Source of the DNA: Kordiimonas gwangyangensis DSM 19435 = JCM 12864
GTDB lineage: Bacteria > Pseudomonadota > Alphaproteobacteria > Sphingomonadales > Kordiimonadaceae
Length of the DNA stretch: 64,000 bases
Direction: 5' to 3'
Assembly (NCBI RefSeq): GCF_000375545.1
Contig: NZ_AQXF01000004.1
Span: 124,001 to 188,000, forward strand
Below are positions 17,699 through 26,778 of this stretch, piece after piece (position 1 is the first letter of the stretch; every line of letters starts with the position of its first letter). The notes under the pieces were generated by a model. That model was not told the origin of the DNA, ran no database searches, and worked only from the letters and a program-made list of their open reading frames with translations. Position numbers and translations under genes: made by a program.

Positions 17699-18967
17699 AT
17701 GTTCAAGATGAAACCTTACCTCGCTGCAGCCAGCATCGCCCTGATGGCGGGTGCTGCCTGCGCGGAAACGGCGCCGGACCAATCGGCAGACGAGACCATC
17801 TCTTTTCTCGCGTTCGGGGATAGCGGTTATCACTACGGCTATCAGAAAAAGAGCCTGTGGGAGAAACCCTTCCGCACGCTTGATGCAGTTGAGGCCGACG
17901 AGCGCAAGGACTGGATTGAAGACAAACACAACCCGTCAGAGTTCCAGATGCCGTCCCTCTATTTCCACCCTGAGATGGGCGGTTATATCATGCGGAGCGG
18001 CCAACAACCGGTGGCGGACGCCATGCGCGCCTACTGTAATGAGAAGCCCTGCGAATTTGCCCTGATGCTCGGGGACAATATCTACCCGGACGGCGCGACC
18101 ATGGGCACGGACGGTGTTGATGACGCCAAGCGCTTCGAGGATATTTTCACCATCCCCTACAAGGGCCTTGGCGAAAGCGAAGAAGGTTTCCGTATCTATA
18201 CGGCACTTGGGAACCATGACTGGCACACCTCGCGCGAGGGGGCCATGGCGCAGGTCGACTATATGGAAAAGTCTGACCAGTTTTACATGGACGGCATTTT
18301 CTACACCGTGAAGCCGCCTTCAGCGAAGGGTGAGGTGGAGCTGTTTGTCATCGACACCGAAGTGATGCTCTCCGGCATGGGATACCCTGAAGCGCTTCTG
18401 AACGATGATGGTAGCGAGAAAAAGGGCACGGGGCCGGATGATATCGACCCCTGGGCCATGCCCGCGAACGAGGCTGAGCGCAATATGGTGCCGTGGCTTG
18501 AGGAAGCGCTCAAAAACTCCACCGCCAAATGGAAGTTTGTAGTGGCACACCATCCGCTTTGGTCCACGGGTGGCTCCAAGTTCGAGCAGGCACGCGCACT
18601 GAGGAAAGTGCTCTTGCCGATGCTGTGCGAATATGCGGATGCCTATTTTGCGGGGCACGAACATTCGCTCGAGATCCACACCGATAGCTGTGAGACCACG
18701 CCAAAAGGCAAACGTGACGTGCCGCTTTTGCACGTGCTGTCGGGCGCGGCCGCCAAGGAGCGCGCGACCCACAGTCGTTTCGCCGCCTATCAGGCAAAAG
18801 CCTACCCGCAGCAGACCGCACATTTTGTGCGCGGCATGATCTGGGGCTTTACTCATGTGGAGCTTAAGGGTGACGAAGGCGTCGTGCGTGTGATCTCCAC
18901 GCCGACCGACAGCACCGGTGTGCCGTACGAGGAATTTGTCTTCCCGTTCAAGCACCGCTCACACTAG
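17699..18967 (+). CDS. Secreted metallophosphoesterase, purple-acid-phosphatase-like
   Basis: A 422-residue phosphatase with a signal peptide (cleavage after AACA or lipid attachment at that Cys). All metallophosphoesterase motifs are present: AFGDSGYHYG (about residue 39), LGDNIYPDG (124), LGNHDWH (170), VAHHPLWS (282) and GHEHSLEIH (318). The set and spacing resemble tartrate-resistant acid phosphatase rather than cytosolic nucleotidases. It lies directly after the symporter in the same operon. I infer that it strips the remaining phosphates from inositol phosphates in the periplasm so that inositol can enter through the symporter; other phosphomonoesters are possible. Confidence 0.85.
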   Translation: MFKMKPYLAAASIALMAGAACAETAPDQSADETISFLAFGDSGYHYGYQKKSLWEKPFRTLDAVEADERKDWIEDKHNPSEFQMPSLYFHPEMGGYIMRSGQQPVADAMRAYCNEKPCEFALMLGDNIYPDGATMGTDGVDDAKRFEDIFTIPYKGLGESEEGFRIYTALGNHDWHTSREGAMAQVDYMEKSDQFYMDGIFYTVKPPSAKGEVELFVIDTEVMLSGMGYPEALLNDDGSEKKGTGPDDIDPWAMPANEAERNMVPWLEEALKNSTAKWKFVVAHHPLWSTGGSKFEQARALRKVLLPMLCEYADAYFAGHEHSLEIHTDSCETTPKGKRDVPLLHVLSGAAAKERATHSRFAAYQAKAYPQQTAHFVRGMIWGFTHVELKGDEGVVRVISTPTDSTGVPYEEFVFPFKHRSH

Positions 18968-18992
18968 TTCAGGCCATAAGCCGAACCCCCGG

Positions 18993-19032
18993 ATGCCGGA
19001 TTCTGCCAAAGCAGGGTCCGGCATTTGCTTTT
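18993..19032 (+). terminator. Terminator after the symporter-phosphatase operon
   Basis: ATGCCGGA and TCCGGCAT arms with an inner CTGC-CAAA-GCAG and a small internal mismatch, followed by TTGCTTTT. Intrinsic terminator with a slightly broken U-tract. Confidence 0.75.
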
Positions 19033-19062
19033 GTATGCCGCGGGTTTCAGTCATCAAATAAT

Positions 19063-19084
19063 ATTAACACGCTTGTGAGTGAAT
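19063..19084 (+). promoter_or_regulatory. Candidate TetR operator 1 (before the MHS transporter)
   Basis: ATTAAC-N10-GTGAAT with spacer ACGCTTGTGA, an imperfect 22-bp inverted repeat. It matches sites at 20965 and 27521 in half-sites, spacing and part of the spacer. All three stand upstream of genes in the same cluster as a TetR regulator. Confidence 0.6.
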
Positions 19085-19134
19085 GAATATTCTGTTAAGC
19101 GGAAGAAGGAGTTATCAAGGGAGAGGAGATTAGG

Positions 19135-20832
19135 ATGTCGCTTCTTGGGAAGGGTGGCGAGGGTCCTGCTGACGATCTCGCGCAGTTGCCAAAGCACCAC
19201 AAGGCCACGAAAAACGAGAAACTCGTGATCGTTGCTTCATCGCTTGGCACCATGTTCGAGTGGTATGACTTTTATCTGTACGGTCTGCTGGCGACCTATA
19301 TTTCGGGCCAGTTTTTCTCAGGCGTGAATGACACTACAGCCTTCATTCTGGCGCTTGCAGCTTTCGCGGCCGGCTTTGCCGTGCGCCCGTTTGGCTCGCT
19401 GGTGTTTGGTCGCCTTGGTGACCTGGTGGGGCGTAAATATACATTCCTAGTCACCATGGGGCTGATGGGCCTGTCGACATTTGCGGTTGGCCTCTTGCCA
19501 AGCTATGAAACCATCGGCATTACAGCGCCTATTATCCTTGTGGGGCTCAGGCTGTTGCAGGGTCTTGCGGTGGGCGGTGAATATGGCGGTGCGGCGACAT
19601 ATGTGGCCGAACACGCACCGAACGGCAAACGCGGGCTTTATACCAGTTTCATCCAGACTACAGCCACACTTGGCCTCATCGTCTCCCTCCTTCTCGTAAT
19701 CGGGCTGCGGTCCGCGATGGGGGAAGAGGCTTTTGCGGACTGGGGCTGGCGTATCCCGTTCCTGATTTCGGTGCTTCTGCTCGCCATCTCGCTCTGGATT
19801 CGAATGCAACTTTCGGAAAGCCCTGTGTTCCAATGCATGAAGGAAGAGGGCAAGGTTTCCAAAGCGCCCATCAGTGAAGCCTTTGGCCAGTGGAAGAATG
19901 TGAAGTTCGCGCTGATCGTGCTCTTTGGCGCCGTCGCCGGGCAGGCGGTGATGGGCTATACCGGCCAGTTCTACACGCTTTTCTACCTTGTCAAAATCCT
20001 CAAGGTTGACCCGGGTACGGCAAATGTGATGATCGCCATCGCGCTTGCAGTCGGTACGCCCTTCTTCGTCATTTTCGCCTGGCTCAGTGACCGGATCGGC
20101 CGCAAGCCCATCATTGTTACCGCCTGTTTCATTGCCACCATCGCTTATTTCCCGGCGTTCAAGGCGCTGACCTACGCGGCCAACCCGGCGCTTGCGGCGG
20201 CGGTTGAGAGCGCACCGGTCACGGTGGTGGCTTATGACGGCGAATGCTCGGTCCAGTTTGACCCGGTGGGCAGCAATACGTTTGACCAGACAAGCTGTGA
20301 CATCGCCAAATCGTACCTGGCGACAAGCGGTATCAATTACGAGAATGCGGATGCGCCTGAAGGCACGGTGGCCTTGGTGCGGATCGGTGACCGCGTGATT
20401 ACGGCACCCAACCCGGAGGGTTTGTCCGCAGATGCAAAAGCCGACGCCATCAAGGTGTTCGAGGCAGAGGTGCTGGGTGGTCTCGATGCCGCGGGCTACC
20501 CCCATTCGGCCAACCCGGATGAGGTGAATAAACCCCTCGTGGTTTTGATCCTGATTGGCCTGATGATCCTTGTGACAGCGCCCTATGCGCCGCTTGCGGC
20601 CCTTCTGGTGGAGCTGTTCCCGGCGCGCATCCGCTACACCGCCATGTCACTGCCGTACCATATCGGCAACGGCTGGTTCGGCGGTTTCCTGCCAAGTGCC
20701 GCGTTTGCCATGGTCGCGGCGACGGGGGATATTTACTTCGGGCTTTGGTATCCGGTTGTGATTGCGGGCATGAGCTTCGTCATCGGCGGCCTGTTCCTGC
20801 CGGAAACCTTCAAGCGGAATATTGACGACTAG
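19135..20832 (+). CDS. MFS transporter, metabolite:H+ symporter (MHS) family, with periplasmic insert
   Basis: Inner-membrane transporter of 565 residues. The N-terminal half has the MHS signature: SLGTMFEWYDFYLYGLLATYI, then FVRPFGSLVFGRLGDLVGRKYT-like loop 2-3 and RLLQGLAVGGEYGGAATYVAEH. Family members carry proline/betaine, citrate, 2-oxoglutarate or shikimate-type acids. Unusual is an insert of about 110 residues (about 352-463) between predicted helices 9 and 10, expected to face the periplasm, with two Cys (GECSVQFD and TSCDIAK) that could form a disulfide. It is the first gene after a candidate TetR operator and is followed by its own hairpin. I infer uptake of an acid produced from the esterase/TonB locus downstream; the cargo is unknown. 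Confidence 0.85.
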   Translation: MSLLGKGGEGPADDLAQLPKHHKATKNEKLVIVASSLGTMFEWYDFYLYGLLATYISGQFFSGVNDTTAFILALAAFAAGFAVRPFGSLVFGRLGDLVGRKYTFLVTMGLMGLSTFAVGLLPSYETIGITAPIILVGLRLLQGLAVGGEYGGAATYVAEHAPNGKRGLYTSFIQTTATLGLIVSLLLVIGLRSAMGEEAFADWGWRIPFLISVLLLAISLWIRMQLSESPVFQCMKEEGKVSKAPISEAFGQWKNVKFALIVLFGAVAGQAVMGYTGQFYTLFYLVKILKVDPGTANVMIAIALAVGTPFFVIFAWLSDRIGRKPIIVTACFIATIAYFPAFKALTYAANPALAAAVESAPVTVVAYDGECSVQFDPVGSNTFDQTSCDIAKSYLATSGINYENADAPEGTVALVRIGDRVITAPNPEGLSADAKADAIKVFEAEVLGGLDAAGYPHSANPDEVNKPLVVLILIGLMILVTAPYAPLAALLVELFPARIRYTAMSLPYHIGNGWFGGFLPSAAFAMVAATGDIYFGLWYPVVIAGMSFVIGGLFLPETFKRNIDD

Positions 20833-20840
20833 AAAAGAGC

Positions 20841-20868
20841 CAGAAGGCCGGGGTTTCCCGGCCTTCTG
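20841..20868 (+). terminator. Hairpin after the MHS transporter
   Basis: A perfect 12-bp stem CAGAAGGCCGGG / CCCGGCCTTCTG with a 4-base loop, 8 bases after the stop. No U-tract follows, so it may act as a weak terminator or an mRNA 3' stabiliser. Confidence 0.65.
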
Positions 20869-20964
20869 CGGGCCTGGCTAACACCGGTTGTCTGCGCCTG
20901 GGTGAGGCTGGATTTCCAGCCAGCTGAATCGTCAATCAGCTCTGATCACTCATACAATCATTTT

Positions 20965-21016
20965 ATTCACACGCGTGAGAGTGAACATTGACGAGTGTGT
21001 GAATACGTGCCATGAT
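20965..21016 (+). promoter_or_regulatory. Candidate TetR operator 2 and promoter of the second TonB receptor
   Basis: Operator ATTCAC-N10-GTGAAC at 20965-20986 (spacer ACGCGTGAGA). Only one base later TTGACG (20988-20993), a 17-base spacer and CATGAT (21011-21016) form a good promoter. An extra GTGTGAAT-like half-site lies inside the spacer, so a second repressor dimer may bind there. Confidence 0.62.
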
Positions 21017-21060
21017 CTCATTGTGCCGAAATTTGAAAGCGGCACGGAAGGGGAGGAAAT

Positions 21061-23340
21061 ATGAAAGGTTTTCTACGCGCTGCGGCATGCTTTGCCGCGG
21101 TGACCGCAGGCTCCACCATTGCCTATGGTCAAGCTGCCGATCTTGGGGAAGAAGAGACGCAGGCCAAAGCAAAGTCGACAGACACTGAACTGCAGGAAAT
21201 CATCGTAACGGCGACGCGCCGGAACGCACGCTTGCAGGATGTGCCACTGTCGGTAACGGCATTCACCCAGGACAAACTCTCGGATGAGGGTGTTGTAGGT
21301 TATGAAGGCATCGCGCACCTGACACCGGGTGTTGTGGTCAACCGCCCGACACAGAACTTCAACAACTTCACCGCCCGCGGTATCGCTACCAACGGTTACG
21401 GTGCCAACCTGCAAAGCACGGTTGCCATCTATATCGATGAGCTGCCGATCTCCGCGAACGGCAACTCCACCATTCTTGACCCCAACCTGTATGATGTTGA
21501 GCGGGTCGAGTTTCTGCGTGGCCCGCAGGGTACACTTTTTGGGTCAGGCTCGCTCGCAGGCGCGATGCGGATCATCACCAAAAAGCCGGACCTTGATGAG
21601 TTCGAAGCCTCCGCACTTGTCGATTATGGCCTGACGGGATCTGATTCGTTCCGGCAGCGTTATAATGGTATGATCAACGTGCCGCTGGTGAACGATGAGC
21701 TTGCCCTCCGTGTCGTGGGCTTCTACCGCAACGAAGACGGTTACCTCGATAACGTTGGTACCGGCGTGCACAATTCCAACTCGCTCGAGGCTTGGGGTGG
21801 CCGCGCCGTTCTGCTGTGGGAGCCGACCGACCGTCTGGCTGTCAAGCTGCTCGCGAGCCATGAGGACAGCTACCCGGAGGATTCGTCGCTCACGAACCCG
21901 GCCCTTGGCCGTGAGAAGCGCAACTCCGAACGGCCGGATCTGTTTACTGGTATCCTCACGAGCTATAACGCCACCATCGATTATCAGTTTGATGGCGCGC
22001 AGTTCACCAGCTCGACCACCTATTCCGACTTCGACCAGCAGTTCTTTGTCGATCTCGCGAACACGTTCGCCTTCACCATTCCGTTCCGGCTTGATGCAGC
22101 AGCCTATGACAAAATCTTTGTCGAGGAAGCCCGCCTCGTGTCCGATAACACAAGCAACTGGGAATGGGTCGTTGGTGGCTTCTATTACTACAAGCGCCGC
22201 GATGTTGATTTCGCCTACCGCGCCTCTGACGAGTTCCTTGATGCACGGGGCCTGACCGGGCTGCCGAACGACACCTACACCCTGTTCTATAACCACACCA
22301 ACATCCATGAAGCAGCGGGCTTTGGTGAGCTGACCTACCGCTTCTCCGACAGCTTCTGGGTCACGGGTGGCCTGCGGTATGGCAGCATCTCTGTGCAGAC
22401 CATCACCGAAGAAGGCGGCTACCAGAGTAACTATCTGACAGCAGCCCTCACCGGCTACAGCGGCCCCCTTGCCATCGCACCGGTGGTTGCGGCAACGGGC
22501 GAAAAAGCATCGGCCAGCAAATTCGCTTGGAAGGGCAGCGTGTCTTATAAGCCGAGTGATGACATCACTACCTACGCGACCGTATCCACGGGCTTCCGTT
22601 CGCCGATCGTGAACGCGCGGGCGGGGCTGCCAAGCCTCAATGACCCGAACGATATCATCATTCCAGACGGCGCAAGCTCCGACAAGTTGATCAACTATGA
22701 AGTGGGCCTTAAGGGCACATGGTTTGACGGCAGGTTCACCGCCAACCTCGCGGCTTACCTCATCGACTGGAAAAACATCCAGGTACAGGCAAACCGTGTG
22801 TCTGACTCGGTCCAGTTCGCGACCAACATCGGTGCGGCGCGCAGTAAAGGTATCGAGTTTGAGCTGATGATGAACCCGGCGGACGGTTTCACCATCAACC
22901 TCAATGGCTCCTTCAACGATTCGAAAGTGACGGAACTGACGGCTGAAGAAGCCGCCTTCTCCGGCGCGGTTGAAGGCGCGCGGCTGGCGTCACCCCACTT
23001 CCAGGGCTCGGCGCTCGTGAAATATGCGTTCGACATCGGCGATGATGCGCGTGGGTATGTGTCCACGACCGTGACCCACGTAGGGTCATTCCCGGGCCTG
23101 TTCCAGTATGTGGCTGGCCAGCCGGGTGTGGAACAGCCGACCTATGACTACACCGACAGCTTCGAGAATGTGAACGCTCATATCGGTTATGAGCGCGATA
23201 ACTGGTCGCTGATCGCCTATGCGGAAAACCTCTTTGATAATCACGAGACCACCTATGTGCACCCGGAGGCGTTCCTCGCCAGCCGGTACGGCACCTTGCG
23301 TCCGCGCACGGTCGGACTGAGGTTCAGCATCGAGTATTGA
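21061..23340 (+). CDS. TonB-dependent outer-membrane receptor (esterase-linked)
   Basis: 759 residues with a signal peptide, TonB box (ELQEIIVTATRR), plug domain (DVPLSVTAFTQDKL, LTPGVVVNRPTQNF, VEFLRGPQGTLFGSGSLAGAMRIITKKP) and barrel ending FSIEY, with the last residue aromatic. It belongs to the large class of receptors with the VPLSVTA motif often found in sphingomonads and relatives near degradation genes. It is under a TetR-type operator. A strong hairpin separates it from the secreted carboxylesterase. I infer that it imports the ester that the esterase cleaves; no substrate can be read from the sequence. Confidence 0.9.
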   Translation: MKGFLRAAACFAAVTAGSTIAYGQAADLGEEETQAKAKSTDTELQEIIVTATRRNARLQDVPLSVTAFTQDKLSDEGVVGYEGIAHLTPGVVVNRPTQNFNNFTARGIATNGYGANLQSTVAIYIDELPISANGNSTILDPNLYDVERVEFLRGPQGTLFGSGSLAGAMRIITKKPDLDEFEASALVDYGLTGSDSFRQRYNGMINVPLVNDELALRVVGFYRNEDGYLDNVGTGVHNSNSLEAWGGRAVLLWEPTDRLAVKLLASHEDSYPEDSSLTNPALGREKRNSERPDLFTGILTSYNATIDYQFDGAQFTSSTTYSDFDQQFFVDLANTFAFTIPFRLDAAAYDKIFVEEARLVSDNTSNWEWVVGGFYYYKRRDVDFAYRASDEFLDARGLTGLPNDTYTLFYNHTNIHEAAGFGELTYRFSDSFWVTGGLRYGSISVQTITEEGGYQSNYLTAALTGYSGPLAIAPVVAATGEKASASKFAWKGSVSYKPSDDITTYATVSTGFRSPIVNARAGLPSLNDPNDIIIPDGASSDKLINYEVGLKGTWFDGRFTANLAAYLIDWKNIQVQANRVSDSVQFATNIGAARSKGIEFELMMNPADGFTINLNGSFNDSKVTELTAEEAAFSGAVEGARLASPHFQGSALVKYAFDIGDDARGYVSTTVTHVGSFPGLFQYVAGQPGVEQPTYDYTDSFENVNAHIGYERDNWSLIAYAENLFDNHETTYVHPEAFLASRYGTLRPRTVGLRFSIEY

Positions 23341-23394
23341 TGCTGGGTTTTGAGTAGGGAGCAAACCGGGTTTGTGCGCATGCAAACCCCTTCC

Positions 23395-23432
23395 TGCACC
23401 GGCTCTGCCCCAGTGGCGGTAGAGCCGGTGCA
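23395..23432 (+). terminator. Strong hairpin between receptor and carboxylesterase
   Basis: A perfect 12-bp stem (TGCACCGGCTCT / AGAGCCGGTGCA) with a 14-base loop, without a real U-tract. A smaller GGGTTTG/CAAACCC hairpin lies at about 23368-23389. Likely a partial terminator or an RNA processing/stability element that lowers expression of the enzymes relative to the receptor. Confidence 0.6.
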
Positions 23433-23473
23433 TCCTTGCCCAGAGGGGCGGAACTGAATTCGGGGGATATCAA

Positions 23474-25132
23474 GTGTTCAGGATTGCAGGATTTGGACGG
23501 CAGCTGAAACTGGCCGCACTGTCGGTTGCGGCAATTGCCTCACTGTCATGTGCTTCATCGGCAAAAGGCCCGGTGGTGGAAGCACCCGCGGGTATGATTG
23601 AAGGCAAATCAAAAGGCGACCTGAATATCTTCAAAGGCATCCCCTTTGCCGCCCCGCCTGTTGGCGACTTGCGCTGGAAAGCCCCCGCGCCCGCGCCCAA
23701 GTGGGACGGCGCACTGGAGGCATCCGATTTTGGCCCCGCCTGCCTGCAGCCGGTACGCACCTCCGGCAGCATCTATGCCGAAGACATGGGCGCCATGAGC
23801 GAAGATTGCCTGAGCCTCAATATCTGGGCACCGAAGGGCGCCAAAAAGGCTGGCGTCTTTGTCTGGATTCATGGCGGTGCGCTCAGGGCTGGTGCTTCGA
23901 AGCAAAAAATGTATGACGGCTCGCGCCTCGCGGAAGAGGGTATTGTCGTTGTCTCGATCAATTACCGGCTTGGCGTGCTCGGGTATCTTGCGCATCCGGA
24001 ACTGAGCGCTGAGACGGACGAGAATATCTCCGGCAACTATGGCCTGCTGGACCAGATTGCTGCGCTCAAATGGGTGCGGGAAAACATCGCATCATTTGGT
24101 GGCGACCCCGAGAATGTCACCATCGCGGGCGAGAGTGCGGGGGCGCTCAGTGTCATGTATCTGATGGCATCCCCGCCCGCCCGTGGCCTTTTTGATAAAG
24201 CCATCGCGCAAAGCGCTTATATGATTACCACGCCGCCGCTTCGGCAGGCGGAATACGGCCAGACGCCACAGGAAGATATCGGTGTTTGGCTCACCGGCAA
24301 ACTGGGTGCATCGAACCTCGCTGACCTGCGAGCAATGGACGCGGAAAAGCTGGCCAACGACGCGCTCACCCTCGGTTTTCAGCCGTTTGGTAGTATTGAC
24401 GGCGTGGTCCTGCCGCGCCAGCTGGTTGAGGTGTTTGACCGAGGTGAGCAGGCACCTGTGCCAGTGCTAACGGGCTTCAATAGCGGCGAGATCCGGTCGC
24501 TCCGCTTCCTGTTGCCACCAAAGCCCGAAAGTGCGGAAGCCTATGAAGCTGCCGTGCGCAAAGGCTACGGTGAACTGGCAGACGCTTTCTTCAAACGTTA
24601 TCCGGCTGAAACGATGGAAGAAAGCATGCTCGCCACCACGCGGGATGCCATGTACGGTTGGACATCCGAACGGCTTGTGGCGAAACAGGCCGCCCTTGGT
24701 GTGCCGTCCTACCTTTATATTTTCGACCATGGCTATCCGGGTGCCCAGAAATGGAACCTGCATGCCTTCCACGCGGCGGAACTGCCGTTTGTGTTTGGTA
24801 CCTGGAAAAAGACGCCAGACTGGTGGCCGCGTGTTGACGGCAACACCGCCGACCTCAAAACCGTTGAAGCCATGATGGGCTATTGGTCCTCTTTCGTGAA
24901 AACGGGGGCGCCCTCGGCAAAGGGCTTCCCTGCGTGGGGGCCCTACGCGGACGCTGAAGCCTATATGTATTTTGCCGATGTGCCGCGGGCCGCGAATGAC
25001 CTGCTGCCCGGCACCTATGAACTCCATGAAAAAGTGGTGTGCCGCCGTGTGAAGGCTGGCGGCATTTCATGGAATTGGAATGTCGGCGTTATCGCGCCAC
25101 CGTTACCTGCAGCTAGTTCGGAGTGTCCATGA
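23474..25132 (+). CDS. Secreted type-B carboxylesterase
   Basis: An alpha/beta-hydrolase ester hydrolase of 552 residues. Seen: an N-terminal signal sequence (a Cys in SLSCASS could be lipidated but the lipobox is poor), the oxyanion motif VWIHGGALRAG (about residue 132), the nucleophile elbow AGESAGALSV (Ser near 218), the acid residue in FNSGEIRSL (Glu near 338) and the catalytic His in LHAFHAAELPFVFG (about 430). DFGPACLQP and EDCLSLNIWAP are typical type-B esterase blocks. Its stop overlaps the ATG of the acyl-CoA ligase by 4 bases, so cleavage and activation of the released acid are probably coupled. Substrate unknown. Confidence 0.9.
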   Translation: MFRIAGFGRQLKLAALSVAAIASLSCASSAKGPVVEAPAGMIEGKSKGDLNIFKGIPFAAPPVGDLRWKAPAPAPKWDGALEASDFGPACLQPVRTSGSIYAEDMGAMSEDCLSLNIWAPKGAKKAGVFVWIHGGALRAGASKQKMYDGSRLAEEGIVVVSINYRLGVLGYLAHPELSAETDENISGNYGLLDQIAALKWVRENIASFGGDPENVTIAGESAGALSVMYLMASPPARGLFDKAIAQSAYMITTPPLRQAEYGQTPQEDIGVWLTGKLGASNLADLRAMDAEKLANDALTLGFQPFGSIDGVVLPRQLVEVFDRGEQAPVPVLTGFNSGEIRSLRFLLPPKPESAEAYEAAVRKGYGELADAFFKRYPAETMEESMLATTRDAMYGWTSERLVAKQAALGVPSYLYIFDHGYPGAQKWNLHAFHAAELPFVFGTWKKTPDWWPRVDGNTADLKTVEAMMGYWSSFVKTGAPSAKGFPAWGPYADAEAYMYFADVPRAANDLLPGTYELHEKVVCRRVKAGGISWNWNVGVIAPPLPAASSECP

Positions 25133-26715
25133 AAGACGGCGCCATGCAGCCCTTTGGGCTGACCCTAGAAAAGTTTCTCGACCACGCGGCCAAATGGCAC
25201 CCGAATACCGAAATCGTCACAGCAACTGACGGCGGCAAGGTTGCGCGTATTGGCTATGCTGACCTGCATGCGCGCGCCCACCGGGTATCGGCGGTGCTGG
25301 CGGGCCTTGGTGTCGCCTTTGGTGAGCATGTGGCCACGCTTGCCTGGAATACGCAGGCCCATATGGAAGCATGGTACGGCACCATGGGCATGGGGGCTGT
25401 GTGCCATACCCTCAACCCGCGCCTGACCGCAGAACAGCTTGCCGAAATGATCGCCCAGTCCGGCGCGCGCATACTGGTCGCGAGTGCGGACCTGCTGTCG
25501 CTCGCCGCGGAGATTGCTGAGCTATCACCGAGCCTATGTCATGTGCTGGTGATTGATGGCAGCAAGGACGGCTGGCGCAGCGACAGTGCTGACGCCGCAG
25601 AGCTGGAAACATTGATTACCGCGACACATGTGAAAGCCGACTGGGGCCAGTTCGATGAAAACGCGCCTTGTGGCCTGTGTTTCACCTCCGGCACCACGGG
25701 TGCACCCAAGGGCGTTACCTACACACACCGGTCCAGCTATCTGCACACGCTCCGGCTGCTGCAGGCTGATGTTATCGGCCTGACATCGGCTGATGTGGTG
25801 TTGCCGGTTGTGCCCATGTTCCACGCCAACGCGTGGGGCCTGCCGTTTGCCGCTCCTGCCGCGGGCTCCAGACTTGTGCTGCCGGGGCGGCAGGCGGACG
25901 GCGAAAGCCTCGCACAACTGATCATGCGCGAAGGGGTGACCGTTGCTGTCGGTGTGCCCACCGTGTGGGTTGGCCTCGCCGACTATCTCGACCGCACGGG
26001 TGGTGAAGTGCCGTCCCTGAAGCGCATCATTGTTGGCGGCGCGGCCATGCCGCCCGCCTTGATGGAACGAATTGAGAGGCGTTTGGGTGCCATGGTGCAA
26101 ACCAGTTGGGGCATGACCGAACTTTCACCCTCCGGCACGTTTGCGCCGCCTGCGGACCCTGACCGCGCGCCGCACCGGTCCGGTCGTCCGGCCGTCGGCG
26201 TCGACCTGCTGATCACCGATGCGGACGGCAAACCGGTGCCCAACCAACGCGGTGACGAAGGGCATTTGCGGGTGCGGGGTGCGGCGGTGATTGAACGGTA
26301 TTTTGGCCACGATAAGCCGGCGACCGACCAGAACGGCTGGTTCGATACCGGTGATCTGGCGCGCATTGACCATGAGGGCAACCTCACCATCACCGGGCGG
26401 TCAAAAGACCTGATCAAATCGGGCGGAGAATGGATAAACCCGGCCGAGATTGAGGCGGTGATTGGTGCGATCCCCGAAGTTTCCTTTGCTGCGGTCATTG
26501 GCCGCAGTGACGAAAAATGGGGTGAAAGGCCGGTGCTGCTTGTGGAGATGCGGGAGGCGGAAGGCATGACGGACGAGGCGCTTTTAGGCGCGCTCAATGG
26601 TCATGTCGCCTCGTGGTGGGTGCCGGATGAAGTGGTGCGCCTCAATGAGATGCCCCTTGCCGCGACCGGCAAAGTAGACAAAATACGCCTGAGGTTGGAA
26701 TATGGCGGAAATTGA
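25129..26715 (+). CDS. Acyl-CoA synthetase (AMP-binding, fatty-acid--CoA ligase type)
   Basis: ATP-dependent activation of a carboxylic acid to its CoA ester. The 528 residues carry the P-loop-like motif CFTSGTTGAPKGVTYTHRS (about residue 185), the GMTELSPSG motif, the hinge GWFDTGDLARIDHEGN, KSGGEWINPAEIE and the C-terminal catalytic Lys in ATGKVDK. It is of the medium/long-chain or aromatic-acid type. I chose ATG 25129 (GGAG Shine-Dalgarno, 4-base overlap with the esterase) over a GTG six bases upstream. It presumably activates the acid freed by the esterase. Confidence 0.9.
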   Translation: MKDGAMQPFGLTLEKFLDHAAKWHPNTEIVTATDGGKVARIGYADLHARAHRVSAVLAGLGVAFGEHVATLAWNTQAHMEAWYGTMGMGAVCHTLNPRLTAEQLAEMIAQSGARILVASADLLSLAAEIAELSPSLCHVLVIDGSKDGWRSDSADAAELETLITATHVKADWGQFDENAPCGLCFTSGTTGAPKGVTYTHRSSYLHTLRLLQADVIGLTSADVVLPVVPMFHANAWGLPFAAPAAGSRLVLPGRQADGESLAQLIMREGVTVAVGVPTVWVGLADYLDRTGGEVPSLKRIIVGGAAMPPALMERIERRLGAMVQTSWGMTELSPSGTFAPPADPDRAPHRSGRPAVGVDLLITDADGKPVPNQRGDEGHLRVRGAAVIERYFGHDKPATDQNGWFDTGDLARIDHEGNLTITGRSKDLIKSGGEWINPAEIEAVIGAIPEVSFAAVIGRSDEKWGERPVLLVEMREAEGMTDEALLGALNGHVASWWVPDEVVRLNEMPLAATGKVDKIRLRLEYGGN

Positions 26716-26778
26716 GGTGGTGATTCTTGCCCGGATCGCCGACAAAGGTTTCCAAAATAGGTATTGAAAGGCGAAAGA

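Noticed and set aside
16619-17929. A long minus-strand frame across the symporter and phosphatase genes
   Set aside because: The overlapping plus-strand genes have clear family motifs; the antisense translation is His/Arg-rich and low in structure.
23474-23575. Lipoprotein signal in the carboxylesterase
   Set aside because: The residues before the Cys (SLS) do not fit the lipobox; ordinary secretion is as likely.
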